A DNA stretch of 64,000 nucleotides from CAZMGV01 sp964565925. GTDB lineage: Bacteria > JAGRBM01 > JAHCIT01. A model generated the notes under the pieces. The model did not search any database. It was not told where the DNA came from and saw nothing but the letters and a program-made list of their open reading frames with translations. Shown here piece by piece: positions 8,003-21,088 of this stretch. The position numbers and the translations under genes were made by a program. Location: the NCBI GenBank assembly GCA_964565925.1, contig CAZMGV010000013.1, positions 62,001 through 126,000 on the forward strand, given 5' to 3'. How positions within the stretch are numbered: position 1 is the first letter of the stretch; each line of letters starts with the position of its first letter.

Positions 8003-9286
8003 ATGACGACGGACGTTTCCACAAACGGCGATCCCGATTCCCTCTTCGGATACCGGAACTACCGGCTCTTTCTGGCGGCGCGCCTGCTCATGTCCATGGC
8101 GATCCAGATGCAGACGGTGGCAGTGGGCTGGCACGTCTACAGCGTCACCCACAGCGCGCTGTACCTGGGCTATATCGGGCTCGTGCAATTCCTGCCGGCG
8201 GGCGGTTTCATCCTGTTCACCGGTCACGCCGCCGACCGGTTCGACCGCCGCAAGCTGGTAGTCACCTGTTACCTGGGCGAAGTGCTCTGCTCGTCGCTGC
8301 TGGCGCTCACCGTGTTTTTCCCGCAGTGGGGCGTGCTGCCGATCTTCGCCTGCGTCTTCCTGATCGGAACGGCGAACGCGTTCGCGGCGCCGGCGAGCCA
8401 GTCGCTCATGCCGCATCTGGTGCCGGACAGGATCTTCGGTAAAGCAGTGGTCGCCGGTTCCACGGCATTCCAGGTCTCGTGCATCGCCGGCCCCGCCCTG
8501 GGCGGTGCACTCTACGCGCTCACCGGCGGACCGCAGGCAATCTATATCCTGGCCGCCTGCATGGGAGTGGCTGCGGCCTCGCTCATGTTCTCGCTGTCGG
8601 TCCGCACCGGCCGCCTCGAGAAGCGGGCGGCGTCCCTCGAAACCCTGTTCGCGGGCGTGAAGTTCGTCATGAACCAGCGGGTCGTACTGGGTGCGATCAC
8701 GCTCGACCTGTTTGCCGTGCTGCTGGGCGGCGCCGTGGCGCTGCTTCCGGTCTATGCGAAGGATATTCTCGACGTCGGTCCAACGGGCCTCGGCCTCCTG
8801 CGCTGCGCGCCGGCCGCCGGGGCGGCTCTCATTGCCGTCTATCTTCACCGGTTTCCGCTGGAGCGCCAGATCGGCCGCAACATGTTCGCCTGCGTGGTGA
8901 TCTTCGGGCTGGCGACGATCGCCTTCGGCCTGTCGAAACACTTCGCGTTTTCCCTGATCTTTCTCGTGATCCTCGGCGCCGCCGACATGATCAGCGTCGT
9001 CGTGCGGCAGACGCTCGTGCAGCTCTCGACGCCCGACGAGATGCGGGGCCGTGTGAGCGCCGTGAACATGATTTTTATCGGGGCGTCCAACCAGCTCGGC
9101 GAATTCGAGTCGGGTCTCACCGCCTCGTGGTGGGGGGCTGTTCCTGCCGTCGTCATCGGCGGAATCGGGACGCTCTGTGTGGTGGCGTTCTTCGCCTGGC
9201 GGTTCCCGGAACTGCGCAAGGTCGACCGTTACGACGATGTGAAACCGGCCGACGCCGACGAGACCGAAGCCGCCGTTCCCGCCTGA
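8003..9286 (+). CDS. MFS transporter (EntS/MFS_3-like exporter)
   Basis: 427 residues with about 12 hydrophobic segments. The MFS loop 2-3 motif is visible as GHAADRFDRRK, and VVRQTLVQLSTPDEMRGRVSAVNMIF is typical of the EntS/MFS_3 exporter group. The substrate is unknown. The first ATG (8003) is used; an in-frame TTG lies three codons upstream. It converges with the TetR gene, and there is no sign that the TetR controls it. Confidence 0.85.
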   Translation: MTTDVSTNGDPDSLFGYRNYRLFLAARLLMSMAIQMQTVAVGWHVYSVTHSALYLGYIGLVQFLPAGGFILFTGHAADRFDRRKLVVTCYLGEVLCSSLLALTVFFPQWGVLPIFACVFLIGTANAFAAPASQSLMPHLVPDRIFGKAVVAGSTAFQVSCIAGPALGGALYALTGGPQAIYILAACMGVAAASLMFSLSVRTGRLEKRAASLETLFAGVKFVMNQRVVLGAITLDLFAVLLGGAVALLPVYAKDILDVGPTGLGLLRCAPAAGAALIAVYLHRFPLERQIGRNMFACVVIFGLATIAFGLSKHFAFSLIFLVILGAADMISVVVRQTLVQLSTPDEMRGRVSAVNMIFIGASNQLGEFESGLTASWWGAVPAVVIGGIGTLCVVAFFAWRFPELRKVDRYDDVKPADADETEAAVPA

Positions 9287-9371
9287 ACGAGATCGCTGCC
9301 GCCGGGCAGGGTGTGGCGTCCGCCGGGGAAATGGGCTGGCGGTATATCGCTGTTTCCGGCGAGCGGATTAC

Positions 9372-10019
9372 TCAGGAGGGAACGCGACGGCTCTGGCCGT
9401 AGTTGTAGTAGCCGACGATGATGTTCACGAGCTCATCGATCAGTTTTTCGGTGGTGAGCCCGTCCGGTTTCTCAAGGACAATCTGCAGGACCGCGGCCCG
9501 GATCATTCCGGCGATCAGGAACATCGACGCTTCCAGGTTTTCGTTCGGGTACTGGTTGCCGGGATGCCAGGCGAGCGATCGGGTGAAGCCGATCATCTGC
9601 TGCTCGACTTCCCGGACCGCGTCGATCGTGCCCCACCGGGGCACCTGCTCGACGATGACCCTGAGCAGCTTGGAATGTTCCTGCATCATTTCCACGACCA
9701 TGCGGAGCCATTTCCGCGCGACCGCCTCGAACGGTTCTCCGGCCATCGTCGTCATCGGTTTCTGGAGCTGTCCGATGGTTTCCTTGACGATGGCTTCCAG
9801 CAGCGCCTGAATGGCGGCCTCCTTGTTCGGGAAATATTCATAGACCGTTCCGATGCTCACCCCGGCACGCGCGGCGATCTTGTTCGTCGACGCATGGGCG
9901 TATCCGTGGTCCACAAGAACCCGAGCAGTTGCTTCAAGGATGATATTGACGGTCTCGCGCGACCGTTTCTGAACCGGGTTCCGGCGGCGGGATTTCCGCC
10001 TTTTGGGGGTTTTCGGCAT
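9372..10019 (-). CDS. TetR/AcrR family transcriptional regulator
   Basis: 215 residues. The N-terminal helix-turn-helix runs from about 20 to 65 and includes ILEATARVLVDHGYAHAST and AARAGVSIGTVYEYFPNKEAA; the remainder is an all-helical ligand domain of unknown ligand. The ATG at 10019 begins a very basic N-terminus (MPKTPKRRKSRRR); an in-frame TTG seven codons upstream is less likely. Divergent from the ferritin-like gene, with a perfect inverted repeat between them that is the obvious operator. Confidence 0.93.
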   Translation of the reverse strand: MPKTPKRRKSRRRNPVQKRSRETVNIILEATARVLVDHGYAHASTNKIAARAGVSIGTVYEYFPNKEAAIQALLEAIVKETIGQLQKPMTTMAGEPFEAVARKWLRMVVEMMQEHSKLLRVIVEQVPRWGTIDAVREVEQQMIGFTRSLAWHPGNQYPNENLEASMFLIAGMIRAAVLQIVLEKPDGLTTEKLIDELVNIIVGYYNYGQSRRVPS

Positions 10020-10050
10020 CTCTGGCGCCTTCTGGTCCAAATCCGAGTAG

Positions 10051-10070
10051 AACTGAGTAGTAGCTCAGTT
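10051..10070. promoter_or_regulatory. palindromic operator between TetR and diiron-protein genes
   Basis: AACTGAG-N6-CTCAGTT, perfect 7-bp arms, within the 68-bp divergent intergenic region. The centre is 27 bp from the downstream ATG and 41 bp from the tetR ATG, so a bound TetR dimer could shut both promoters. Confidence 0.8.
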
Positions 10071-10087
10071 TATTGTGGAGAGGTCGG

Positions 10088-11020
10088 ATGGCCGTTTCAA
10101 GACCTTTTCGGAAAGGCGGACGCGACATGAACCTCGATCTGGATCGTATGCTCGAAGCCGTCAGCAAGGGGCAGTGGTCGGTTGACGATTTCGACTGGGA
10201 CCGTCCGGTGGAGGGCGAGGACCGGCTGCCCGCGAACGAACGGAAACTGCTCGGAAAGCTGCTGCTTTTTACGGCCGGTATCGAACGTCTGGGTGCCGAC
10301 GCTTTCCGGGCCCACGCCAACCAGGTGTCCGATCCGAGGGCGAAGGCCATCTTCGAACTGATCGCTCTGGATGAAGAACGCCATGCCGCTGCCGAGGTCC
10401 GGATGGCGAAGCGGCTCGGGTTCCGGTGGAACGAACTGCCGTGGGTGACACGGCTGGCGTTCCGGGAGGTGGGGCAGGATCTGCGGTATCCGTCCCCCGG
10501 CGCGCAGCAGTACATCCACGAGAATATCTCCATGCTGATCCTGCTGTTCGAGCTGGCGCTGGATACTGTCCTGATTCCGACCATCAAAAACCGGCTGAAC
10601 GGGGACCCGGTCCACGAAGAGGTGTTCCGCCTTCTCGACAAGGACGAGTCGCGCCACCTGTCGATGGACTACTGGCTGCTTGAACTGAAGGGCTCCGCGC
10701 CGCGGGAGAAGTCCAGGGGCCGCCTGTGGTACCTCAGGAACGATCCCATCCGCCTGCGGTCGCTCGCGGCGCTGCTGGCCGGATTCGCCGCGATGACACC
10801 GGTGACACGGAAACTGTTCACGCCGGAGCAGATGGCCGACTACTGGAAACGGGTGGAGGCGATTCCGAAAAAGTCGCCCCACGCCGGTAACGTGCCGGGC
10901 CACCGGCGCGGTGTCCGCCTGTTCCGGACCCTGATCGGCATGTATCCCGGCGTGCCGCCCTTGCGGCCGCCGTCAATGGAATCACCGGTGGAGTCACCGG
11001 TTCCCCAGCCCGCCGTCTGA
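10088..11020 (+). CDS. ferritin-like diiron protein
   Basis: 310 residues. Four carboxylate helices give two classic ligand sets: a Glu in TAGIERLG followed by DEERH, and a Glu in LFELALD followed by DESRH. This is the E-ExxH-E-ExxH pattern of ferritin-like oxygenases, desaturases and related proteins. The C-terminus is Pro-rich and divergent. The substrate cannot be named. GGAGAGG 7 bp upstream supports the ATG at 10088; a downstream ATG at 10127 is also possible. Likely repressed by the neighbouring TetR and co-transcribed with the monooxygenase 33 bp downstream. Confidence 0.75.
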   Translation: MAVSRPFRKGGRDMNLDLDRMLEAVSKGQWSVDDFDWDRPVEGEDRLPANERKLLGKLLLFTAGIERLGADAFRAHANQVSDPRAKAIFELIALDEERHAAAEVRMAKRLGFRWNELPWVTRLAFREVGQDLRYPSPGAQQYIHENISMLILLFELALDTVLIPTIKNRLNGDPVHEEVFRLLDKDESRHLSMDYWLLELKGSAPREKSRGRLWYLRNDPIRLRSLAALLAGFAAMTPVTRKLFTPEQMADYWKRVEAIPKKSPHAGNVPGHRRGVRLFRTLIGMYPGVPPLRPPSMESPVESPVPQPAV

Positions 11021-11053
11021 TCCACGGCCCAGACTTTACGAAAGAGAGACACC

Positions 11054-12295
11054 ATGAAGTTCGGACTGATTTACGAGATGAACCTGCCCACGCCGCACAC
11101 GGCGCAGCGGGAATACGACGTTTACTGGCAGGCGCTCGAGCAGATCTCGCTCGCTGAAGACGTGGGCTTCGATTACGTGTGGGAGGTCGAGCACCACTTC
11201 CTGACGGAATATTCCCACTCATCGGCGCCGGAAGTGTTCCTGGGCGCCGTCACGCAGCGCACGAAGCGGATCCGCATCGGGCAGGGGATCGCGCAGCTCC
11301 CGCACCGGTTCAACCATCCGGCAAAAGTCGCCGAACGTTCGGCCGTGTTCGACATCATGTCGAACGGCCGTTTTGATCTGGGCACCGGCCGCTCCATCAC
11401 GGAGGCCGAACTGGGCGGGTTCGAGATCAACCCGGGCGATTCCAAGGCCCAGTGGGAAGAGTACATCGAGATCATTCCGAAGATGTGGAAGTCGACGGCG
11501 GCAAAGCCGTTCGAGTTCAAGGGGAAGTTTATCGATTTCCCTGCGCGCAACATCGTTCCGAAACCGATCCAGTCGCCGCATCCGCCGCTCTGGGTGGCGG
11601 CCAGCCAGCCGGTCACGTTCGAACAGGCCGGCGACCGGGGCCTGGGCGCCCTCTGTTTCGGATTCAACGCGCCGGTGGATTTGCGCGACTGCTGCGACAT
11701 CTACTGGAAGCATCTGAAGGATCACAAGAAACTGGTGGGTGATTTCGTGAACGCCAATATCGGCGCGAGCACGCCCATGTTCTGCCATTCGGACCAGAGA
11801 ACCGCCCGCATGGCCGGTTTCCCGGCGGCGGCGTATTTCGCCATCAAGGCGCTCGCGCTGTTCTCGCCGTGGTATGGCAAGGACGTTCCCGGCTACGAGT
11901 TCTATACGAACATGGCGAAACAGGGGAACAACAACTTCGGCGTGGGCAAGGACGGCAAGCCGATGGACATGAACCGGCTGGTGAGCGACGGCACGATGCT
12001 GGTCGGCACGCCGGAGGAGATCATCGCCGGCATCGAGAAGTACGAGGAGGCGGGCGTCACCCAGATGGTGTTCCTCGTCCAGATGGGAAATCTCGCCCAC
12101 CGCGAGATTCTCCGGTCGATCGAGCTGTTCGGCCGCGAGGTAATCCCGTATTTCGAGGCGAAGGGCCACAAGATCCCGCACGGGTTCAAGGAGTTCCGCA
12201 CGACGGTGGCGGCCCGGACGGGTGAGTTCGGAAGCCGGGGCCTCGACGAGGTGACCGCTGGGGAAAAACCGCTTGGCGAGACAAAGATCGCCTGA
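11054..12295 (+). CDS. luciferase-like flavin-dependent monooxygenase
   Basis: 413 residues, a bacterial-luciferase-family TIM barrel using FMNH2 (or F420) to oxygenate a substrate. Diagnostic stretches are VWEVEHHFLTEYSHSSAPEV, TKRIRIGQGIAQLPHRF, RFDLGTGRS and LVGTPEEIIAGIEKYEEAG. AGAGAGA lies before the ATG. Probably the second gene of the TetR-controlled unit. Pairing with a diiron protein suggests an oxidative pathway on a hydrophobic substrate (inference). Confidence 0.87.
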   Translation: MKFGLIYEMNLPTPHTAQREYDVYWQALEQISLAEDVGFDYVWEVEHHFLTEYSHSSAPEVFLGAVTQRTKRIRIGQGIAQLPHRFNHPAKVAERSAVFDIMSNGRFDLGTGRSITEAELGGFEINPGDSKAQWEEYIEIIPKMWKSTAAKPFEFKGKFIDFPARNIVPKPIQSPHPPLWVAASQPVTFEQAGDRGLGALCFGFNAPVDLRDCCDIYWKHLKDHKKLVGDFVNANIGASTPMFCHSDQRTARMAGFPAAAYFAIKALALFSPWYGKDVPGYEFYTNMAKQGNNNFGVGKDGKPMDMNRLVSDGTMLVGTPEEIIAGIEKYEEAGVTQMVFLVQMGNLAHREILRSIELFGREVIPYFEAKGHKIPHGFKEFRTTVAARTGEFGSRGLDEVTAGEKPLGETKIA

Positions 12296-12778
12296 AAGAT
12301 CCCGGCTGCAGCCGGTCACAGGGCGGGAAAACGGCCATTCCCGGGGCGGATGAATGCCCTTCATTACCGGTAGAACGGCGATTCCGTTCCCGCCCCTTGC
12401 ACTTGCGGCAGTTCCGGCTACTTTTGCGCTCCCGAAGCCGAGACGACTGGTCGCCAAAACGATAGGAAGAACCGGCACGGAACACCGGCAGCGGTCCGGT
12501 ACACGGGTGCCCTTTATAGTGGTGCCGGTGTACTTGGCACGCGGCGCGTCATTACGATAGACTGTTTTTCCGGGTGGGACTGCGGCCACTCCCTCTTCTC
12601 AGGTGAGTCCCGATTGGTAATCCCGTCGAATGAGTCAGTGGTGAAGCCCCCGGAGGCCCGCCGCGGGGACAAGTGCCCCCGCAGCGGGTGTATACAGTAT
12701 ACGGCCCAGGACCCCTATATAAGCGGTGCTCGACACCGGACTATAAGGCGGCCCGGAGCCAGGGAGCAGGGTTGAACG
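12296..12778 (+). promoter_or_regulatory. 483-bp leader/promoter region of gltBD
   Basis: No credible gene. It holds an inverted repeat GTACAC (12499-12504) / GTGTAC (12528-12533), a strong GC hairpin at 12657-12688, and the near-palindrome GTATAC-AG-TATAC at 12690-12702. The Shine-Dalgarno AGGGAGCAGGG precedes the gltB ATG. The size and internal structure suggest a regulated leader, but no known riboswitch was recognised. Confidence 0.5.
12657..12688 (+). promoter_or_regulatory. stable hairpin in the gltB leader
   Basis: CCCGCCGCGGGG pairs with CCCCGCAGCGGG: 11 of 12 positions pair around one C/A mismatch, with an 8-nt loop. No T-tract follows, so it is not a plain terminator. Confidence 0.55.
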
Positions 12779-17305
<4,527 letters not shown>

Positions 17306-17319
17306 GAGAGTAGAAGTAC

Positions 17320-18768
17320 ATGGCCGATCCGACCGGATTCCTGAAGATCACCGAGCGCCAGCTCCCGGGCTACCGTCCCGTCGAGGAGCGCATTCACGAC
17401 TACGAAGAGTGCTACGTGCCGTTTCCGGAGGAGACGCTGCAGAAGCAGGCGTCACGCTGCATGGACTGCGGCATCCCCTTCTGCCACAACGGCTGCCCGC
17501 TCGGTAACATCATCCCCGACTGGAACGACCTCGTGTACAAGGGCCGCTGGAAGGACGCGATCGACCGCCTCCACGCGACCAACAACTTCCCCGAGTTCAC
17601 GGGCCGCATCTGCCCCGCTCCGTGCGAGGCCTCCTGCGTGCTGGGCATCAACCAGCCGGCGGTGACCATCAAGCAGATCGAAGTGACGATCATCGACCAC
17701 GCCTGGCGCGAAGGCTGGATCCGGCCGCAGCCGCCCAAGGCGCGGACCGGCAAGACCGTCGCCGTCGTGGGCTCGGGCCCCGCCGGGCTCGCCGCCGCGC
17801 AGCAGCTCGCCCGCTCGGGCCACGAGGTGACGCTGTTCGAGCGCGCCGACCGTATCGGCGGCCTGCTCCGTTACGGGATTCCGGACTTCAAGATGCGCAA
17901 GCACCTGATCGACCGGCGCATGGAGCAGATGAAGGCGGAGGGCGTCACGTTCCGTACGAAAGTGAACGTCGGCGTGGATATCACCGCCGCCGAGCTGCGC
18001 AAGCAGTTCAACGCTGTTGTGCTCACCGTGGGCGCCACGCTGCCGCGCGACCTTCAGGTACCTGGCCGGGAACTCAAGGGCGTCCATTTCGCCATGGATT
18101 TCCTGACGCCGTCCAACAAGCGGCAGGCGGGCGACAAGATCGCCCCCGAGGACTTCCCCTCGGCCGAAGGCAAGGACGTGGTGATCCTTGGCGGCGGCGA
18201 CACGGGAGCCGACTGTCTCGGCACCTCGCACCGGCAGGGGGCGAAGTCGATCAAGCAGTTCGAGCTGATGCCGCGTCCGCCTGATAGCCGCGCCGAAGAC
18301 AACGCGTGGCCGCTCTGGCCGCTCATTTACCGGACCTCATCGGCCCACCTGGAAGGCGGCGAGCGCGACTACGCGATCTCGACCAAGTCCCTGTCGGGCA
18401 AAAACGGCCAGCTCGAAAAGCTGCACTGCGTACGGCTCAACTGGAAGAAACTTCCGGACGGCCGCCAGACGTTCGAGGAGATCCCCGGCTCCGAGTTCGA
18501 GGTCAAATGCGACATGCTGTTCCTGGCGCTCGGGTTCCTGGGGCCGGAGAAGAGCAAGCTCGTGCAGGATCTGGGTGTCGAGCTGGACGCGCGCGGCAAC
18601 ATCAAGTCGACACCTAACAAGCGGACCAGCGTGGACGGCGTGTTCACCGCCGGCGACGCCACCCGCGGCCAGTCGCTGGTCGTCTGGGCGCTCGCCGAGG
18701 GCCGCACCGCCGCCCACCACGTGGATATCTATCTGCAGGGCGGAACCCAGCTCCCCGCGCCGCTGTAA
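17320..18768 (+). CDS. gltD: glutamate synthase (NADPH) small subunit
   Basis: 482 residues. Feeds electrons from NADPH through FAD and 4Fe-4S clusters to GltB. The N-terminal cluster-binding cysteines appear in CMDCGIPFCHNGCPLGN and CPAPCEASC. The FAD-binding GSGPAGLAAAQQLARSGHEV and a second dinucleotide fold (GGGDTGADCLG) follow, then the C-terminal FAD motif VFTAGDATRGQSLVVWA. Directly behind gltB, and followed by an intrinsic terminator. Confidence 0.98.
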   Translation: MADPTGFLKITERQLPGYRPVEERIHDYEECYVPFPEETLQKQASRCMDCGIPFCHNGCPLGNIIPDWNDLVYKGRWKDAIDRLHATNNFPEFTGRICPAPCEASCVLGINQPAVTIKQIEVTIIDHAWREGWIRPQPPKARTGKTVAVVGSGPAGLAAAQQLARSGHEVTLFERADRIGGLLRYGIPDFKMRKHLIDRRMEQMKAEGVTFRTKVNVGVDITAAELRKQFNAVVLTVGATLPRDLQVPGRELKGVHFAMDFLTPSNKRQAGDKIAPEDFPSAEGKDVVILGGGDTGADCLGTSHRQGAKSIKQFELMPRPPDSRAEDNAWPLWPLIYRTSSAHLEGGERDYAISTKSLSGKNGQLEKLHCVRLNWKKLPDGRQTFEEIPGSEFEVKCDMLFLALGFLGPEKSKLVQDLGVELDARGNIKSTPNKRTSVDGVFTAGDATRGQSLVVWALAEGRTAAHHVDIYLQGGTQLPAPL

Positions 18769-18793
18769 GTTTCACTCAGGGATTTAAAAACGG

Positions 18794-18823
18794 AAGGGAC
18801 GGGCGAAGACCCGTCCCTTTTTA
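18794..18823 (+). terminator. intrinsic terminator of gltBD
   Basis: Perfect 10-bp stem AAGGGACGGG / CCCGTCCCTT with loop CGAAGA, running into a T-tract, 25 bp after the gltD stop. Confidence 0.92.
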
Positions 18824-18981
18824 CTTTCGGGTGGTCCGCCAACTCCGCCAAATCCGGCCCATTTTCAGGGCTTTCCCACTGCCCTTGCCCTTTACCCCCT
18901 GAAGGGCTACAGACCGGGCCGCCTTGCCCCCGGGGCCTAGCGACCAAGCCATTAACGGCCGCTGGCATTTATCCCGGGGGA

Positions 18982-19016
18982 CGTTGTCCGGACTAAACCA
19001 AATCCGCCGGACGATG
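18982..19016 (+). promoter_or_regulatory. rpsF leader hairpin, candidate S6:S18 autoregulatory site
   Basis: CGTTGTCCGG pairs with CCGGACGATG as a 10-bp stem with two G-U pairs. The 15-nt loop is ACTAAACCAAATCCG, so a CCG trinucleotide sits directly 5' of the 3' arm. Bacterial rpsF leaders often carry a hairpin with an exposed CCG bound by the S6:S18 dimer. Here it ends just before the ribosome site AAAGGAG, a position that would allow translational repression. Confidence 0.55.
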
Positions 19017-19035
19017 CCCGAAAGGAGTCCTTTTC

Positions 19036-19614
19036 ATGGCAAAGAACCTCTATGAGTGTCTGGTCATCTCCCCGCCCGACCAGAACGAAGCAGCCCGCGC
19101 CCCTCTGCGGGAAAAAATCGAAGCGGCACTGAAGAAGTTCGATTCCTCCATCGTCCACTGGGACGACTGGGGAACGCGCAAGCTCACGTTCCGCATCAAC
19201 AAGACCTGGCGCGGCCACTACACGCTGTTCTTCTTCGAAGGACCGGCGGCGGCCGTGACGGAACTGGACCGCACCCTGAAGATCGCGGAAGACGCCTGGC
19301 GGCACCTGATTATCCGCCCGGAAGAGCGTCCGGACTTCGCCGATCTCGAGCGCCGTGCGATTGCGCGCGCCGAGGCGGAGAAGAACCGTCCGCCGCGTGA
19401 ATTCGGCGACGACGACGAAGGCGGCGACTTCGACCGTGGCGACCGCGGCCGTGACCGTGGCGACCGCGAGTTCCGCGGACGCGGCGATCGTGGAGACCGG
19501 GATGACCGGCCGCCCCGTGGCGACCGCGACGACCGTCCTCCGCGCGGTGACCGGGACGACCGGCCGCCACGTGGCGACGCACCACCGGCGGCTTCCGAGC
19601 CGTCCGAAGCGTGA
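19036..19614 (+). CDS. rpsF: 30S ribosomal protein S6 with long RGD-rich C-terminal tail
   Basis: 192 residues; the S6 fold occupies about 1-105 (MAKNLYECLVIS, DDWGTRKLTFRINK, DRTLKIAEDAWRHLIIR). It pairs with S18 in the 30S platform. The remaining ~80 residues are a disordered, highly charged tail: acidic first (DDDEGGD), then RGD/RD repeats including three consecutive copies of RDDRPPRGD encoded by three tandem 27-bp units (19498-19578). A strong AAAGGAG precedes the ATG. First gene of rpsF-rpsR-DUF2232-rplI. Confidence 0.96.
   Translation: MAKNLYECLVISPPDQNEAARAPLREKIEAALKKFDSSIVHWDDWGTRKLTFRINKTWRGHYTLFFFEGPAAAVTELDRTLKIAEDAWRHLIIRPEERPDFADLERRAIARAEAEKNRPPREFGDDDEGGDFDRGDRGRDRGDREFRGRGDRGDRDDRPPRGDRDDRPPRGDRDDRPPRGDAPPAASEPSEA
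19498..19578 (+). repeat. three tandem 27-bp coding repeats in rpsF
   Basis: Each unit encodes RDDRPPRGD. Units vary at third codon positions, which shows the peptide sequence is under selection and not only recently duplicated. Confidence 0.85.
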
Positions 19615-19678
19615 GGCGAGGCCAGAGGCCCGCTTAAACCTTTAACCGAATTCAGACAGACCAGAGGAAATTCAGATC

Positions 19679-20053
19679 ATGGGTGACGAACACAACAGGG
19701 ATTCAAGAGACGACGGCGAAGGCCGTGGCAGGGGCGGAGACCGGGGCGACCGCGGCGGTGACCGTGGCGGTGACCGTGGCGGTGACCGCGGCAAGGGCGG
19801 CCCCGGAGGCCCGAAGAAGGGCGGCCGGCGCGGTTTCGGACGCCGCAAGGTGTGCCGTTTCTGCATGGAAAAGACCCGCTACATCGACTGGAAAGACACC
19901 CGCACGACCCGCATGTTCGTGGGCGAGCGCGGCAAGATCGTTCCGCGCCGCATCTCGGGCACCTGCTCGGGCCACCAGCGGCAGCTGAAGGTCGCCGTGG
20001 AGCGCGCCCGCAACATGGCGCTGCTGCCGGTGGGCGAAGCCAACCGCCGCTAG
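19679..20053 (+). CDS. rpsR: 30S ribosomal protein S18 with RGG/RGD N-terminal extension
   Basis: 124 residues. The S18 core is about 50-124: CRFCMEKTRYIDWKDTRTTRMF, GKIVPRRISGTCSGHQRQLKVAVERARNMALLP. The ~48-residue N-terminal extension is Gly/Arg/Asp-rich and contains four GDRG units encoded by tandem 12-bp repeats (19745-19792). Its partner S6, encoded just upstream, has a similar tail. AGAGGAAA precedes the ATG. Confidence 0.96.
   Translation: MGDEHNRDSRDDGEGRGRGGDRGDRGGDRGGDRGGDRGKGGPGGPKKGGRRGFGRRKVCRFCMEKTRYIDWKDTRTTRMFVGERGKIVPRRISGTCSGHQRQLKVAVERARNMALLPVGEANRR
19745..19792 (+). repeat. four tandem 12-bp coding repeats in rpsR
   Basis: Four units each encoding GDRG, differing only at synonymous positions. 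Confidence 0.85.
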
Positions 20054-20143
20054 TTTTTCGCGGTCCATTCAAGTGACTGAAAGAGCCGGCGGTTTCCCTG
20101 AAGAAGGGGGCCGCCGGTTCCGTTTCCGGGGCCGGATCCACAC

Positions 20144-21088
20144 ATGACCATCCTGTTCGCACTGCTTGTCTCGTTCGTCCACCTGGTGCTGCTCGTGGCG
20201 CTGCCGGTCGTGGGCGCGGTGAACGTGATCCGGCGCCCGCGCCGCACGGGATATATCTTCCTTTGCATCCTGAGCGTCGTGGCGGGCCTTGCGGGCGCGC
20301 TCGGGTTCGGAGCCGGCGTGGGACTCTACGCCGGTCTCACGATGTCGGCGATGACCTTCCTGTTCGGCTCGGTGGCGGGCGAATACGGCCGCCGCCGGGT
20401 GCCCTTCAGCGAGGCGGCGTTCCGGACGCTCGTGACCGCCGTCGCGCCGCTCGCCTTTACGCTGGCCGCCTACGCGGCTTTTGCGGGCGGCGATTTTTAC
20501 CCCTCCATACGGCAGTTCATGGAGTCGATGATCACGCAGGCGATCGATCTCCAGAAGCAGCAGGGGGCGCTGGACGATGCGACGCTCAAGGCGCTCGAGG
20601 CGGCGGCGCCCGAACAGGCGGTGTTCCTCACGACCCGCGCCTACATGATGCCCGGCACGCTGCTCGCGGCGGCCACGGGGTGGTTCGCGATCTGCCTGAT
20701 GCAGGTGGCGAAATTTTCCGGCGTCTGGACCCGCGACGACCTGTACAACTTCCGGCTGCCGGAGTGGCTCATGGTTCCGGCGCTGCTGGGCGGCCTGGCG
20801 ACCGGCGCGTTCGGCCTGTCGGCGGTATGGACCAATCACTACCATGTGGCGATGGGGTTCCTGTACGTGGGCGGTGTGCTGTACGCCGCGCAGGGGGTGG
20901 CCGTTACGGCGACCTTCTTCCGGCATCTCGGGGTCCCGGCGTGGCTCGCGGTGTTCGCGCTCATCACGTTGTTCCCGGCGGTGCTCGCCGCCGGGGTCAT
21001 GGACATGTGGGCGGACTTCCGGGGCCGGATGGCCAAATGGGGGACGGCGTCGGGGCCGCCGGGTTCAAAGGGAACAGAGGGCGAATAG
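20144..21088 (+). CDS. DUF2232 multi-pass membrane protein
   Basis: 314 residues with about eight hydrophobic helices and a short charged C-terminus. Its place between rpsR and rplI is the familiar position of YybS/DUF2232 proteins in deltaproteobacteria and Firmicutes. The family's function is not established. A GC-rich hairpin (about 20085-20118) without a T-tract precedes it. Confidence 0.75.
   Translation: MTILFALLVSFVHLVLLVALPVVGAVNVIRRPRRTGYIFLCILSVVAGLAGALGFGAGVGLYAGLTMSAMTFLFGSVAGEYGRRRVPFSEAAFRTLVTAVAPLAFTLAAYAAFAGGDFYPSIRQFMESMITQAIDLQKQQGALDDATLKALEAAAPEQAVFLTTRAYMMPGTLLAAATGWFAICLMQVAKFSGVWTRDDLYNFRLPEWLMVPALLGGLATGAFGLSAVWTNHYHVAMGFLYVGGVLYAAQGVAVTATFFRHLGVPAWLAVFALITLFPAVLAAGVMDMWADFRGRMAKWGTASGPPGSKGTEGE

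Noticed and set aside
12354..12560. 68-residue frame in the gltB leader
   Set aside because: No ribosome site, no recognisable motif, and it crosses the inverted repeat of the leader.
20085..20118. GC-rich hairpin between rpsR and DUF2232 as a terminator
   Set aside because: Stem CCGGCGG/CCGCCGG is present but no T-tract follows; kept only as a note in the DUF2232 entry.
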